Assembly (NCBI GenBank): GCA_024742305.1
Contig: JANSYQ010000035.1
Span: 1 to 34,058, forward strand
DNA: 34,058 nt
Direction of reading: 5' to 3'
Source: a bacterium
GTDB taxonomy: Bacteria; Bacteroidota; Bacteroidia; Flavobacteriales_D; Crocinitomicaceae
The position numbers and the translations under genes were made by a program. Positions 1-8,739 of this stretch are shown here, in pieces (position 1 is the first letter of the stretch; each line of letters begins with the position of its first letter). The notes under the pieces were generated by a model that saw nothing but the letters and a program-made list of their open reading frames with translations, was not told the DNA's origin and made no database searches.

Positions 1-111
1 TACAATCCCGTTCCGGGCTTTTCTCCGGGTCCTGCTGACCACCATTCTGGAATTGGACCAAGAGCGCTTTCCGGATCGGGACCTACGCCCATGTGTCCGG
101 AAGCAAGTGAA

Positions 112-1473
112 TCAACGTACCAAGTCAAAGAAACGGTGTCCTTCACATGATAACTCTAATCTTCTTTCATTCCAAATATCTTCAACAGAATTCACGGGAA
201 TTCCCGGAACCCCAGCTCTTGTTCTAACTTGATTCACGTACGCCTGCGCTTGAGATGTATTTCCGTTTTGGTAATGTGCCTCTGCTGCCATCAACAATAC
301 ATCTGCGTAACGAATCATGCGATAGTTCACTGGACTTGTCAAGTCATTATCGGGCAATCCGATTTCTCCTTGACGTTTGATGTACTTGTTGTTGTAGTAT
401 CCTGTGTGTCCACCGCCACCAATAGCGTAGGTAATATCTCCGGGGTTTGCTTGCTGTGCGATAAACGCGTCAATATCCAATATGGTTGCGTCACGACGTG
501 GGTCGATAGGAGAGAAAGCGTCGTACAATTCCTGCGTCGGAAGGTTGTAGCTGTTTCCGTCTCCGTACACGGGTCCGTTGTATTGACGAATTCCTTGAAA
601 TCCAGGTCCGGCATTTCCTTCCAAACAAACCAAACATCCGTAGCTTCCTCCTTCCAATCCTGAGTATTCTACATCGAAGACTGTTTCAGGGTTTCCTTCG
701 TTTGCCGCTGTGAAAAGTGAAGAGTAATCAGCCTCTAGTGCATACAATCCGCTGGAAATTAACAATTCAAATGTTGTAGCTGCCTGGTCAAATTTGTTTT
801 GGTACAAGTACACTTTACCTAGCAATCCGAGTGCTGCACCACGATCTGCACGCCCTTTTGCAGGGGCACCAAAGTTCAAAACAGCAATGGCGTCGTTCAA
901 ATCTGTTTCGATTTGCTCATACACTTCAGCTTTCGTAGCACGTGGTACTTGAAGTGCTTCGTCAACTCCCAATCGCTTGTCAATAATTAACGGCATTCCA
1001 CCGAAGAATTTCACCAATTCGAAGTAATAATAAGCGCGTAAAAATTTTGCTTCTGCCAAGATCAAATCTTTTCCTTCAAAGTCGATGTTGTCTTTGTGCT
1101 CCAAAATGTAATTGGCACGACTTACACCAGCATAGTTCCAACGCATTACGCTTCGAAGCTCGTTGTTCACCCCGCCGTGTGTCATGTTATCAATTTGGTG
1201 AAGTCCTTGTGTATCAAAAACGCTTTCGCCTCCCGCGATTGTATTGTCAGAGGCCATTTCCCCGATCCATACGGACATAAAGGAGGCTTGCAACAAATCG
1301 TAGGCACCAATGAGTGCTCTTTCGTAATCTTCTTCAGTTTGGAAGAAGTTGTCTGCATCTTGTGTGTAGGCTGGATCTACCGAGAGGAATTTCTTACATC
1401 CGGCAGAAGAGAGTCCGATCACTGTAATCAGGATCAGCCCTAGCGCTGTATATGTGAATCTTTTTGCTTTCAT
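112..1473 (-). CDS. SusD/RagB-family outer-membrane glycan-binding lipoprotein, C-terminally truncated
   Basis: This is the surface-exposed substrate-binding partner of the SusC transporter encoded just upstream. The 453-residue frame starts with a lipoprotein signal whose lipobox is LSSAGC (Cys26), followed by the typical SusD opening (KKFLSVDP), TPR-like helices (GLLGKVYLYQNKFDQAATTF, near residues 215-235) and the C-terminal SusD signature ending in GHRFFDLVR. Family members normally run roughly 40-60 residues beyond this motif, but here a TGA follows LVR at once. The start lies 3 bases after the susC stop, so the two are co-transcribed. The truncation sits 111 bases from the window edge. 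In the +1 frame after the stop the DNA reads through to position 1 and contains a PIP motif like that near the end of SusD proteins, so an indel near a contig edge is as likely as a real truncation. The substrate cannot be read from the sequence. Confidence 0.93.
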   Translation of the reverse strand: MKAKRFTYTALGLILITVIGLSSAGCKKFLSVDPAYTQDADNFFQTEEDYERALIGAYDLLQASFMSVWIGEMASDNTIAGGESVFDTQGLHQIDNMTHGGVNNELRSVMRWNYAGVSRANYILEHKDNIDFEGKDLILAEAKFLRAYYYFELVKFFGGMPLIIDKRLGVDEALQVPRATKAEVYEQIETDLNDAIAVLNFGAPAKGRADRGAALGLLGKVYLYQNKFDQAATTFELLISSGLYALEADYSSLFTAANEGNPETVFDVEYSGLEGGSYGCLVCLEGNAGPGFQGIRQYNGPVYGDGNSYNLPTQELYDAFSPIDPRRDATILDIDAFIAQQANPGDITYAIGGGGHTGYYNNKYIKRQGEIGLPDNDLTSPVNYRMIRYADVLLMAAEAHYQNGNTSQAQAYVNQVRTRAGVPGIPVNSVEDIWNERRLELSCEGHRFFDLVR

Positions 1474-1476
1474 GTC

Positions 1477-4400
1477 TTATAGTCTGATTTGTAGTCCTCC
1501 AATAAATGTTCTCGCCTGCGGGTAAATTCCGTAATCCACACCTGCTGAAAGTACGCTTCCTGATCCTACGTCTGGGTCGAATCCGCGGTAACGTGTGAAT
1601 GTCCATAAGTTGTTTACAGAAACGTAAATTCTAACGCGGTCGATATTTGCTTTTGTAATCCATGTAGAAGGCAAACTATAACCCAACTGGAGGTTTCTTA
1701 CGCGAAGGAAATCTCCATCTTCTACATAGTAAGACGAGAATTCTGTGTTACGTGTTGGTCCTGTTGTAAGACGTGGGTGTTCGTTGGATGTTCCCGGTCC
1801 TGTCCAGCGGTCGATTACGTAATCCAATTGGTTGGCGTAAGGCTGCTGACGCTCGAAGTTTCGTATGATTTCCTGACCCAATGCAGCGTAAAGTGTTCCT
1901 GAAATATCCCATCCTTTCCAACGCGCGTTCAATCCGAATCCCATGGTTACGTTTGGAATTGGAGATCCAAGGTTTGTTTTATCTGAATCGTCGCTGAAGT
2001 TGATTACACCGTCGCCGTTTTGATCAACAAAAATCAAGTCTCCCGGTTGAGCGCCCTCTTGCACTACTGGGTGATTGTCAATTTGCTCTTGTGTTTGGAA
2101 GATTCCGGCAGTTTCCAATCCGTGGAAGTAACCGATTTCCTGACCAACTTCGAATCGCGTTGCGGTTACACCACCAACACCAAAGTTTGCTCCTGGAATG
2201 AAATCTACTCCGTCTGGAACCGCAGTTACTTTGTTGTTCAAATAAGTAAAGTTGAAGTTTACGTTTCCAAGTAGGTTACGTCCTTCCTTCTCCTTCAGGT
2301 TGTAGGCCAACTCCAGTTCTACTCCGTTATTGGATACGTTTCCTGCGTTTACGATTGGTGGAAAACCTCCAGGTCCATAGGTTCCAAGAATAGCTGTTAC
2401 GTCTGGCTGGAACAAGAGATCATTCGTGTTTTTGAAGAAGTAGTTCGCAGTAACGTCGAATTGCTTCCAAAATGTCGCATCAACACCAAAGTTGAATTGG
2501 CGCGTAGTCTCCCATTTCAAATCAGGGTTTCCTGCTTTACCAATGGCAACTCCCGGAGTAATTACGTCATCCATTACGTAAACACCTTCACCATTCAAGA
2601 GTGCACGGTAGGCGAAGTTTTCAATTTGATCGTTACCCATGATTCCGTAACTCACGCGTACTTTTGCGAAGTCCATCCACTTGATATCGAAGAAATCTTC
2701 GTCTGATATCAACCAAGCAGCAGATCCAGAAGGGAAGTATCCCCAGCGATTGTTCGGTCCGAATTTGCTCGATCCATCCGCACGAATAACTGCTGAGAAG
2801 AAGTACTTTCTTTTAAGTTGGTATTCACCACGTAAGAAAGCAGAAAGCAATCGCTCTTTAAATTCCCACGAACCAACGTTGTTCAAGAATCCACCTTCTG
2901 CTGTGTTTGCAGAAATATCTGCGAATTCAAGTGAGTTGTTTGGAATTCCAAAGGCAGTTCCGCTCAACGATTCTCCTTTTCTTTGGAAAACGGTGATTCC
3001 GGCAGTTCCCTTCACACGATGATCTTCTTTAAAAGTACGATCATAGTTCATGAAACTTTCGAAAGTAAGGTCAAGGAACGAAGCTCGCTCCTCCCAAACG
3101 GAAGCACCACGCTCAATGAAAACACTGTCTGCAATCTCCACTACTGGTGATTCCAAATCGGCATTGAGTGCAGTATTTGCGAACTTTCCATCCCCGTACC
3201 AAACAAGTGGTGAAAATGCTTTGTTGTCTACAATTGCGTAGTTGTAGTTGAATCGGTTGGTGAATGTCAAATGCTCATTAAAATCATAGATAAATTCTTC
3301 TTTTCCAACGAATTTATCTGCCCAGCTCCAGTTGTATTGGTTCTCAATTTGTGCCACTGGATTAATGATGTCACTTACTTCTTCCAAGTATGAATAGTTT
3401 CCGTCTGATGTGCGAACTGGCTCATTCGGGAATGCGTTGATAGTATTGTACAATACAGATCCGATTCCGTTCTCCGGCAGGGTATTTCGATAATCATGCG
3501 AGAAAAGGAATACGGAATTAAGTCGGAAATTCTTTGCCAACTCCGTGCTTAGATTCAAGCGGGCGTTGTAACGTGAAAAGTGTGCTTTATCGCCACCCAC
3601 AATTCCATCTTGTGTGAAATATCCTAATCCCAATGAGTAACGCGTACTGTTGGAACCTCCTGTCATACTGATGTTATGACTTTGTACTGGAGACGATGTG
3701 AAAACAGAATCTTGCCAATCAGTTCCACGTCCAATGTTTGTGTTGTTGAAAGGAACAGGCTGACCTCCAAACGCAAATGCTTCGTTTTTAATAACCGCAT
3801 ATTCATTTGCTTCTAGTAGATCTAATCGTTTTGCTGTTTCTTGAATTCCGTAATAACCGTTGTACTCAATGGTTGGGTCGGCATTTAAGCGACCTGTTTT
3901 TGTTTCAATTAAGATTACCCCGTTTGCTGCTCGAACTCCGTAAATACCGGCAGTAGCATCTTTCAATACGTTTATTGATTTGATGTCTGAAGGGTTCAAT
4001 GCGTTCAATCCTTCTGCATCATAAACGACTCCGTCAACAAGAATTAGCGGATCATTATCTCCAAAGGTCGAAAGTCCACGAATTCGAATATTGGCAGAAC
4101 CTCCGGGCGATCCTGAGTTGGTGCTAATGTTCACTCCGGCCACTTGACCTTGTAAGGCTTGATCGACGCGGGCTTGATTCATTTTTTCAATGTCTTCGCC
4201 GCCTACTTTCGACGTGGCTCCGGTATATTCTTTTGTGGATGCTTCACCATATCCTACGACAATTACTTGATCCATTTCGCTGATCTCTGAGAACAAGGTC
4301 AGCTTAATGGTTGTTTGTCCATTGACTGGGACTTCTTCCGTAAGGTATCCGTTCAGTCGGAAAACCAAGGTGTCCGTAGCGGGATTTGATACTGGAATTG

Positions 4401-4581
4401 AGAATTTTCCTTCCTCGTCTGTGAAGGTTCCTTGATTTACTCCCTTAATTGCGACAGAAACGAATAATAGTGGTTCTTGCTTGTCGTCAACAACGACACC
4501 TGAAACAACATTTTCCTGCGCATGAACGGTCACGAACCCCAGTAAGAACAAACCGTTCAGAAGAATAGTTTTCAATAGCAT
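1477..4581 (-). CDS. SusC/RagA-family TonB-dependent outer-membrane transporter
   Basis: An outer-membrane beta-barrel that imports oligosaccharides with its SusD lid, powered by TonB-ExbBD. I place the start at the ATG at 4579-4581, giving 1034 residues. The frame runs 16 codons further upstream, but that extension would put hydrophilic residues before the signal peptide (LLKTILLNGLFLLGF...VHAQ) and would cover the likely promoter. In order: signal peptide; carboxypeptidase-regulatory-like domain (about residues 24-100); TonB-box-like DQVIVVGYG; plug domain with the SusC signature (DIKSINVLKDATAGIYGVRA); and a long barrel ending in an aromatic-rich strand with terminal RL. Length is normal for the family. 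It is followed by susD after 3 bases, and has its own promoter downstream of the terminator of the regulator gene, so it can be expressed apart from the GH3-regulator unit. Confidence 0.96.
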   Translation of the reverse strand: MLLKTILLNGLFLLGFVTVHAQENVVSGVVVDDKQEPLLFVSVAIKGVNQGTFTDEEGKFSIPVSNPATDTLVFRLNGYLTEEVPVNGQTTIKLTLFSEISEMDQVIVVGYGEASTKEYTGATSKVGGEDIEKMNQARVDQALQGQVAGVNISTNSGSPGGSANIRIRGLSTFGDNDPLILVDGVVYDAEGLNALNPSDIKSINVLKDATAGIYGVRAANGVILIETKTGRLNADPTIEYNGYYGIQETAKRLDLLEANEYAVIKNEAFAFGGQPVPFNNTNIGRGTDWQDSVFTSSPVQSHNISMTGGSNSTRYSLGLGYFTQDGIVGGDKAHFSRYNARLNLSTELAKNFRLNSVFLFSHDYRNTLPENGIGSVLYNTINAFPNEPVRTSDGNYSYLEEVSDIINPVAQIENQYNWSWADKFVGKEEFIYDFNEHLTFTNRFNYNYAIVDNKAFSPLVWYGDGKFANTALNADLESPVVEIADSVFIERGASVWEERASFLDLTFESFMNYDRTFKEDHRVKGTAGITVFQRKGESLSGTAFGIPNNSLEFADISANTAEGGFLNNVGSWEFKERLLSAFLRGEYQLKRKYFFSAVIRADGSSKFGPNNRWGYFPSGSAAWLISDEDFFDIKWMDFAKVRVSYGIMGNDQIENFAYRALLNGEGVYVMDDVITPGVAIGKAGNPDLKWETTRQFNFGVDATFWKQFDVTANYFFKNTNDLLFQPDVTAILGTYGPGGFPPIVNAGNVSNNGVELELAYNLKEKEGRNLLGNVNFNFTYLNNKVTAVPDGVDFIPGANFGVGGVTATRFEVGQEIGYFHGLETAGIFQTQEQIDNHPVVQEGAQPGDLIFVDQNGDGVINFSDDSDKTNLGSPIPNVTMGFGLNARWKGWDISGTLYAALGQEIIRNFERQQPYANQLDYVIDRWTGPGTSNEHPRLTTGPTRNTEFSSYYVEDGDFLRVRNLQLGYSLPSTWITKANIDRVRIYVSVNNLWTFTRYRGFDPDVGSGSVLSAGVDYGIYPQARTFIGGLQIRL

Positions 4582-4614
4582 AAGTATAGACTTTCGGTAA
4601 ATATACACAATTAA

Positions 4615-4627
4615 GGTACAAAGTACC
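4615..4627 (-). promoter_or_regulatory. Predicted susC promoter -7 box inside a 13-bp palindrome
   Basis: On the minus strand TACTTTG (4619-4625) matches the Bacteroidota -7 consensus TAnnTTTG with one base less between the halves, and lies about 38 bases before the susC ATG, leaving a leader of about 30 nt. It is embedded in the perfect palindrome GGTAC-AAA-GTACC (4615-4627), which could be an operator overlapping the promoter. No convincing -33 box was found. The start site is inferred. Confidence 0.5.
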
Positions 4628-4702
4628 AAAAGTGTCTTAAATTTTATTTTTCCCTGTTGGTAAAAGGTTTAGCTTAAGTTACGGAGGTATTCTGAATTAA
4701 TC

Positions 4703-4734
4703 AAAAAAAGGAGAACTTAGTCGTCCTCCTTTTT
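4703..4734 (-). terminator. Rho-independent terminator of the regulator/GH3 unit
   Basis: AAAAAGGAG (4705-4713) pairs perfectly with CTCCTTTTT (4726-4734) around a 12-nt loop. Read on the minus strand, the stem ends in a run of seven Ts (4703-4709). It lies just after the stop of the Nudix-like regulator and before the susC promoter, so it separates the kinase-GH3-regulator unit from susCD. Confidence 0.75.
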
Positions 4735-4754
4735 AAAAATTCTTTTGGTTGGAA

Positions 4755-5453
4755 TTACATTCTGAACAAGTAATTTTCTTCCTCTACCAACTGCTTATAT
4801 CTTTCTTCATCAAAGCGGAACAATTTCGCGGGGCGGTGTTTTACGTTCTTTTGCTTTTCATTCAAGGTTACCAACGGAATGGATTTGATTTTCTTTCGGA
4901 AGTTGGCCTTGTCCATCTCAACGTCGTACGCATACTCATACAATTGCTGCATTTCATTTAGTGCAAACTTTTCTGGCAAGAGGTTGAAACAAATAGGCTC
5001 GCTGTGCAATTTCTTTTTCAAATCCTCATACGTTGACATTACGATTTCACGGTGATCGAAAGCTAGGTTGGGAACTTCGTTAAGTGGCGCCCACATAACT
5101 TCTTCTGCCCAAGAATCAGCTTCGGCTTTGAGGTCATCAATTCGAACCAATGCGAAATAAGCACAGGTAATTACACGTCCTTGGGGGTGTCTGCCCGGAT
5201 TACCAAAGGTTTGTCCTTGATGCAAATCTACGCCTTCAAGTTTTGTTAGTTCGGTCAAAATTCTTGATGCAGCATCGGGTAGGTCTTCATCCGGATAGAC
5301 TAAATCTCCGGGAATTGCCCATTCACCGGAAAATGGTTCCATTGCACGTTTGATCAATAATACGTGAATCTTGCCGTCTTTGTATCCGAAAATAGCGCAA
5401 TCAAGCGAGAAGGAGTACGAAAAGAAGTGGTCGAATTTTATTTTGTAGGACAT
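4755..5453 (-). CDS. NrtR-like transcriptional regulator (Nudix-like sensor plus winged helix)
   Basis: A 232-residue protein of the NrtR type. Residues about 10-140 form a Nudix-like fold; residues about 150-232 form a winged helix with the family pattern LLPEKFALNEMQQLYE, NFRKKI and a closing RPAKLFRFD. The Nudix box is degenerate: where an active enzyme has REUxEE, this protein has RILTEL (residues 64-69), and the first conserved Glu is Asp55. Two catalytic glutamates are therefore lost, which fits a ligand-sensing rather than hydrolytic role. In Bacteroidota, NrtR-family proteins beside sugar genes act as repressors of those genes (family knowledge, e.g. arabinose AraR). It starts 4 bases after the GH3 stop and is in the same transcript. 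I infer that it senses a sugar or sugar-phosphate and controls this locus; the ligand is unknown. Confidence 0.88.
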   Translation of the reverse strand: MSYKIKFDHFFSYSFSLDCAIFGYKDGKIHVLLIKRAMEPFSGEWAIPGDLVYPDEDLPDAASRILTELTKLEGVDLHQGQTFGNPGRHPQGRVITCAYFALVRIDDLKAEADSWAEEVMWAPLNEVPNLAFDHREIVMSTYEDLKKKLHSEPICFNLLPEKFALNEMQQLYEYAYDVEMDKANFRKKIKSIPLVTLNEKQKNVKHRPAKLFRFDEERYKQLVEEENYLFRM

Positions 5454-5457
5454 ACAA

Positions 5458-7758
5458 TTACTTTAATTCAAAGTCTGCAGATAGCGTTTCTATTGTAGCA
5501 CTGAACATCCCCGGTTCACATATCCATTCGTCATCTCTTCCGTAAAACTGAAGATCTTCTGTAGCCAGCACAAATTTAACAGTCTTTTTGTCTTTTGCAC
5601 CTAATGTTACTTTTTCGAATGCGTTTAATGACTTTACGGCTGGTGTCATAGAGGCAAAATGATCTGAAATATACAGTTGCACCACCTCTTTTCCTTCACG
5701 GCTTCCAGTATTGGTAACATCCACGGTAATTACAATAGAGTCGCCTTCGGTAAGCGTGTTTTTATCCAAGGTTAAATTTGAATATTCAAAGGTCGTGTAA
5801 CTCAAGCCATAGCCGAACTCCCATTGTGGATCAAAAGCATCAAAATGATTTGCTTTGTGACGCGCCACACTTCTTGGATGATCGTAAAATTCGATTTGCC
5901 CGTCGTATTTCTGATAGGTGTACGGCAATTTTCCGGAGAAATTTTCCTCTCCGTAAATCAATTGCGCAAGAGCCTCACCACCAAAATCTCCTGGTAAGTA
6001 AGCTTGAACGATAGCAGAAGCATCGTCTACAATTTCACGAATAATGCGTGGGCGACCCTCAATCATTACGAGCACCACAGGCTTCCCCGTTGCGTAAGCC
6101 ATTTTTGCTAATTCGATTTGTGCTGAGTCAAGATTCAGAGAACGAATATCTCCCGGTTTTTCTGTTGATGGGAATTCTCCGAGACACAATAGAATCACAT
6201 CCGACTCTTCCGCTTTGGATATGAAATCTTCTGTATCGGAAAGTTTAGATGCTTCGAATCCTTCATCCATGTAGACTTCCGCACCTTGACTGAAGAGAAC
6301 ATTTTCGGTTCCTACATACGCTTCAATGGCCTCACGAACGGAAAATCGACCTTTTGTATTAAACAAAGGATTGTCTCCCTGCCAAGTATGTGTCCAAGCG
6401 CCATTCAAAAAGATCAAATTGTTGGATGTGGGTCCGGTTACAAGCACTTTTTGACTTTTTTTCAAAGGTAGTACTCCATCGTTTTCCAAAAGTGTAATGG
6501 ACTCCAATGCACTTTCCAATGCAAGTTGATGCATTTTTTCCGAGCCGAAATCAACGTACTTTTTCGCTTGATTCATTCGCTTTTCGTACAGACCAACAAT
6601 GTATTTTACACGCAAAATTCTTCGGACAGCATCATCCAAACGATCCGGAGTAATACTCCCTTCGTTCACTGCCTCAATCATCAATTTGCAGTACTCTTGA
6701 TATTGTGGCGCCAATGGAACCATACTCATATCGACTCCTGCGTTGATTGCGTTTATGATTCCCTCTTTTAACGTTGCCGCAGTTCGATGAACGGTATGTA
6801 GCATGATGAAATCCTCCCAATCTGAAACGGCAAATCCTTCAAATCCCCACTCGTTTTTCAAGGTTTCGGTGAGCAACTCGTAATTTTCATGCCCGGGAAT
6901 TCCATTCACAACTCCGCTGTTGATCATCACTGTCAATGCTCCTGCTTCTACCGCCGCTTTGAATGGGGGCAAATACAATTCTTGCATGTACTTTTCCGGA
7001 ATCCATGCGGGTGTTCTATCGCGACCGCTAGACGGGTGACTATACCCAACAAAATGTTTCATGCAGGCAGCCACGTGCTCAGAGTTAATTCCTCCCTTAC
7101 CTTGATATCCACAAACAATTGCCTTGCCCATTTCTGAAACGAGCAGTGGATCTTCACCCAAGGTTTCAAATGTTCTCGACCACAAAGGCTGACGTCCCAA
7201 ATCCAACACCGGCGAAAAATTCCAGTGGATTCCTGATGCACGCGTTTCGTAAGCGGTTGCCTGTCCAAACTGCATTGCCAATCGAGGGTTCCAAGTAGCG
7301 GCCAACCCAATTTCTTGAGGGAAAAGCGTACCACCAACAGTGTAGTTTACTCCGTGAATGGCATCAATCCCATACAAAATCGGAGCTTTCGCATCTTTAC
7401 TTTGGTACGGGGCATGAACACCTTCCATTACGCCTTCCCATTCTTCGAGAGAAAGTGTTTTCCAACCAACGTTCAATACAGAACCGACTCCATATTCTAC
7501 AATGGCTTCTTGTACTTTTGCCGGGTCGATTTCAACGGGTTCGATGAGTTTGCCTTCTGCATCTTTTTTCAAAAGAACATCCAAGGTAATTTGACACGTT
7601 TGTCCGACTTTTTCCTCTACACTCATTTTGGCCAAATCTGCCTCAATTTGTGCTTCGATCTCAGGTGTTGACAGTGACTTCTTATTTTGCGCAATCAGCG
7701 ACGAAGAGATGAGTAGTCCTGCAAGAAAGACAACCATTCGTGTTTTCATAATCTTCAT
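5458..7758 (-). CDS. Secreted GH3 beta-glucosidase (exo-beta-glucanase type)
   Basis: Glycoside hydrolase family 3, 766 residues, full length. An N-terminal signal peptide ends near SLIAQ (residue 24), so the enzyme acts in the periplasm or outside. Residues about 35-395 are the GH3 barrel with GEDP (201-204), KHF (234-236) and the catalytic nucleophile Asp313 in FAVSDWED. Residues about 420-640 are the second domain, with the likely acid/base Glu533 in GEFPSTEKPGD, the arrangement seen in ExoI/ExoP-type beta-glucan exohydrolases. A fibronectin-III-like domain (about 645-766) closes the protein. The start may be the ATG at 7758 or the one at 7749; the signal peptide is intact from either. It stands between a sugar kinase and a regulator and close to susCD, so it probably releases glucose from imported or surface beta-glucosides. 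Linkage specificity (laminarin-like 1,3, or 1,4) is not decidable here. Confidence 0.95.
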   Translation of the reverse strand: MKIMKTRMVVFLAGLLISSSLIAQNKKSLSTPEIEAQIEADLAKMSVEEKVGQTCQITLDVLLKKDAEGKLIEPVEIDPAKVQEAIVEYGVGSVLNVGWKTLSLEEWEGVMEGVHAPYQSKDAKAPILYGIDAIHGVNYTVGGTLFPQEIGLAATWNPRLAMQFGQATAYETRASGIHWNFSPVLDLGRQPLWSRTFETLGEDPLLVSEMGKAIVCGYQGKGGINSEHVAACMKHFVGYSHPSSGRDRTPAWIPEKYMQELYLPPFKAAVEAGALTVMINSGVVNGIPGHENYELLTETLKNEWGFEGFAVSDWEDFIMLHTVHRTAATLKEGIINAINAGVDMSMVPLAPQYQEYCKLMIEAVNEGSITPDRLDDAVRRILRVKYIVGLYEKRMNQAKKYVDFGSEKMHQLALESALESITLLENDGVLPLKKSQKVLVTGPTSNNLIFLNGAWTHTWQGDNPLFNTKGRFSVREAIEAYVGTENVLFSQGAEVYMDEGFEASKLSDTEDFISKAEESDVILLCLGEFPSTEKPGDIRSLNLDSAQIELAKMAYATGKPVVLVMIEGRPRIIREIVDDASAIVQAYLPGDFGGEALAQLIYGEENFSGKLPYTYQKYDGQIEFYDHPRSVARHKANHFDAFDPQWEFGYGLSYTTFEYSNLTLDKNTLTEGDSIVITVDVTNTGSREGKEVVQLYISDHFASMTPAVKSLNAFEKVTLGAKDKKTVKFVLATEDLQFYGRDDEWICEPGMFSATIETLSADFELK

Positions 7759-7788
7759 TTGAGTATTTATTCCACTAAGTATTATAGA

Positions 7789-8637
7789 CTACGCTTGCTC
7801 CAACAATCTCACGTGATAGTTCACTAGATTTTGCAAGGGTCTACGAACGATGCGACCCAACCGGATTCCATTGTCTGCGCAAACTACTCGCAATTCATCT
7901 TGTAGCAGATCAGAAATTGAACCAACAAAATTCACCTCACACGTGGTATGTTCTTTGAAGCACTTAACGTGTACATCAATAAACTCTTGAAAGCCTTTTC
8001 GGATAAGCTCTTGTGCGTAGGGAAGATCCTTATTTTCAATGAGTACCGGCATTAATGAAGCGATAAAAACGTTGGCTCCTGGTTTTTGATACACGCGCTC
8101 AACGATAGTTGCTTTGTTGAGTCCCATTTGAAAAAATGCATCGTGCATGGGTGCAGGCAACTTTTTGTACAAATAGTCTGCGAGCATGCGTTTACCAAAC
8201 CAATTTCCGCTTCCTTCATCGCCAAGAATGTGCCCAAGTGCGGGAACTTCTTCTCGAACAGTCAAACCGTCAAAATAACAACTGTTGGATCCCGTACCTA
8301 GAATGCAAGCAATCTCAGGTTCGCCATTGTAACAAGCAAATGCGCTGGCATTCAAATCATGATCTACGGTAATCATTGCATTGCGAAAAAACGCAGCAAG
8401 TCCGCTTTCGATTACAGCATTTAATTCAGGACTGGAACATCCAGCTCCGTAAAAATGCAATTGCTGCACGTCATCCTTAACGGACACGAGTGCACTATTT
8501 CCTTCCAACGCTTCTAAAATATCGGATTTTGAATGAAAATATGGATTGAAACCTTTTGTATTTGAGATAGTTTCATTACCATTATGTAAAATCATCCAAT
8601 CCGCCTTCGTTGATCCGCTTTCGACAACTATTAGCAT
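7789..8637 (-). CDS. BadF/BadG/NAGK-family sugar kinase
   Basis: An ASKHA-fold ATP-dependent kinase related to N-acetylglucosamine kinase. I choose the ATG at 8635-8637 (282 residues), because MLIVVESGSTKADW is the family's phosphate-1 loop at the true N-terminus; the longer open frame adds 40 residues unlike the family and would swallow the promoter. Further family motifs are the hinge DHDLNASAFAC, the adenosine/phosphate-2 element ILGTGSNSC and GHILGDEGSG. It is the first gene of the minus-strand unit, 30 bases before the GH3 gene. From this context it may phosphorylate the glucose released by the GH3 enzyme and so feed the divergent zwf operon. GlcNAc or glucosamine are the alternative substrates from family knowledge. 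Confidence 0.87.
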   Translation of the reverse strand: MLIVVESGSTKADWMILHNGNETISNTKGFNPYFHSKSDILEALEGNSALVSVKDDVQQLHFYGAGCSSPELNAVIESGLAAFFRNAMITVDHDLNASAFACYNGEPEIACILGTGSNSCYFDGLTVREEVPALGHILGDEGSGNWFGKRMLADYLYKKLPAPMHDAFFQMGLNKATIVERVYQKPGANVFIASLMPVLIENKDLPYAQELIRKGFQEFIDVHVKCFKEHTTCEVNFVGSISDLLQDELRVVCADNGIRLGRIVRRPLQNLVNYHVRLLEQA

Positions 8638-8669
8638 CTTATCGTTCGTATTTTGAGGTTTGAGTCCTT

Positions 8670-8677
8670 CAAATGTA
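8670..8677 (-). promoter_or_regulatory. Predicted -7 box of the kinase-GH3-regulator unit
   Basis: TACATTTG on the minus strand is an exact match to the Bacteroidota -7 consensus TAnnTTTG. It sits about 33 bases before the kinase ATG, giving a leader of about 26 nt. It overlaps GTACAAA (8675-8681), a 7-mer also present in the palindrome at the susC promoter. No good -33 box was seen. Confidence 0.5.
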
Positions 8678-8692
8678 CAAAAAAATATCTTA

Positions 8693-8723
8693 TTGTATAT
8701 TTTACAAAAAGTATATATCTTTG
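8693..8723 (+). promoter_or_regulatory. Predicted zwf operon promoter (-33 TTG, -7 TATCTTTG)
   Basis: TATCTTTG (8716-8723) matches TAnnTTTG exactly, with TTG (8693-8695) 20 bases upstream as a -33 element, which is close to the usual Bacteroidota spacing. The leader to the zwf ATG at 8740 would be only about 10 nt. The promoter lies back to back with that of the sugar kinase in a 102-bp intergenic region, a natural place for a shared operator. Confidence 0.6.
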
Positions 8724-8739
8724 ACCAAAGTCGTTTTAC

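Noticed and set aside
1-150. Open plus-strand frame from position 1 to the TGA at 148-150, Pro/Gly-rich
   Set aside because: It runs antisense through the conserved end of SusD, has no recognisable family, and the segment is suspicious as a contig edge.
2681-3022. 113-residue plus-strand frame inside susC
   Set aside because: Antisense shadow of a well-supported TonB-dependent transporter gene.
8695-8718. Direct repeat GTATAT...GTATAT in the divergent control region as an operator
   Set aside because: The region is very AT-rich and one copy overlaps the zwf -7 box; a 6-bp repeat is not enough to claim a binding site.
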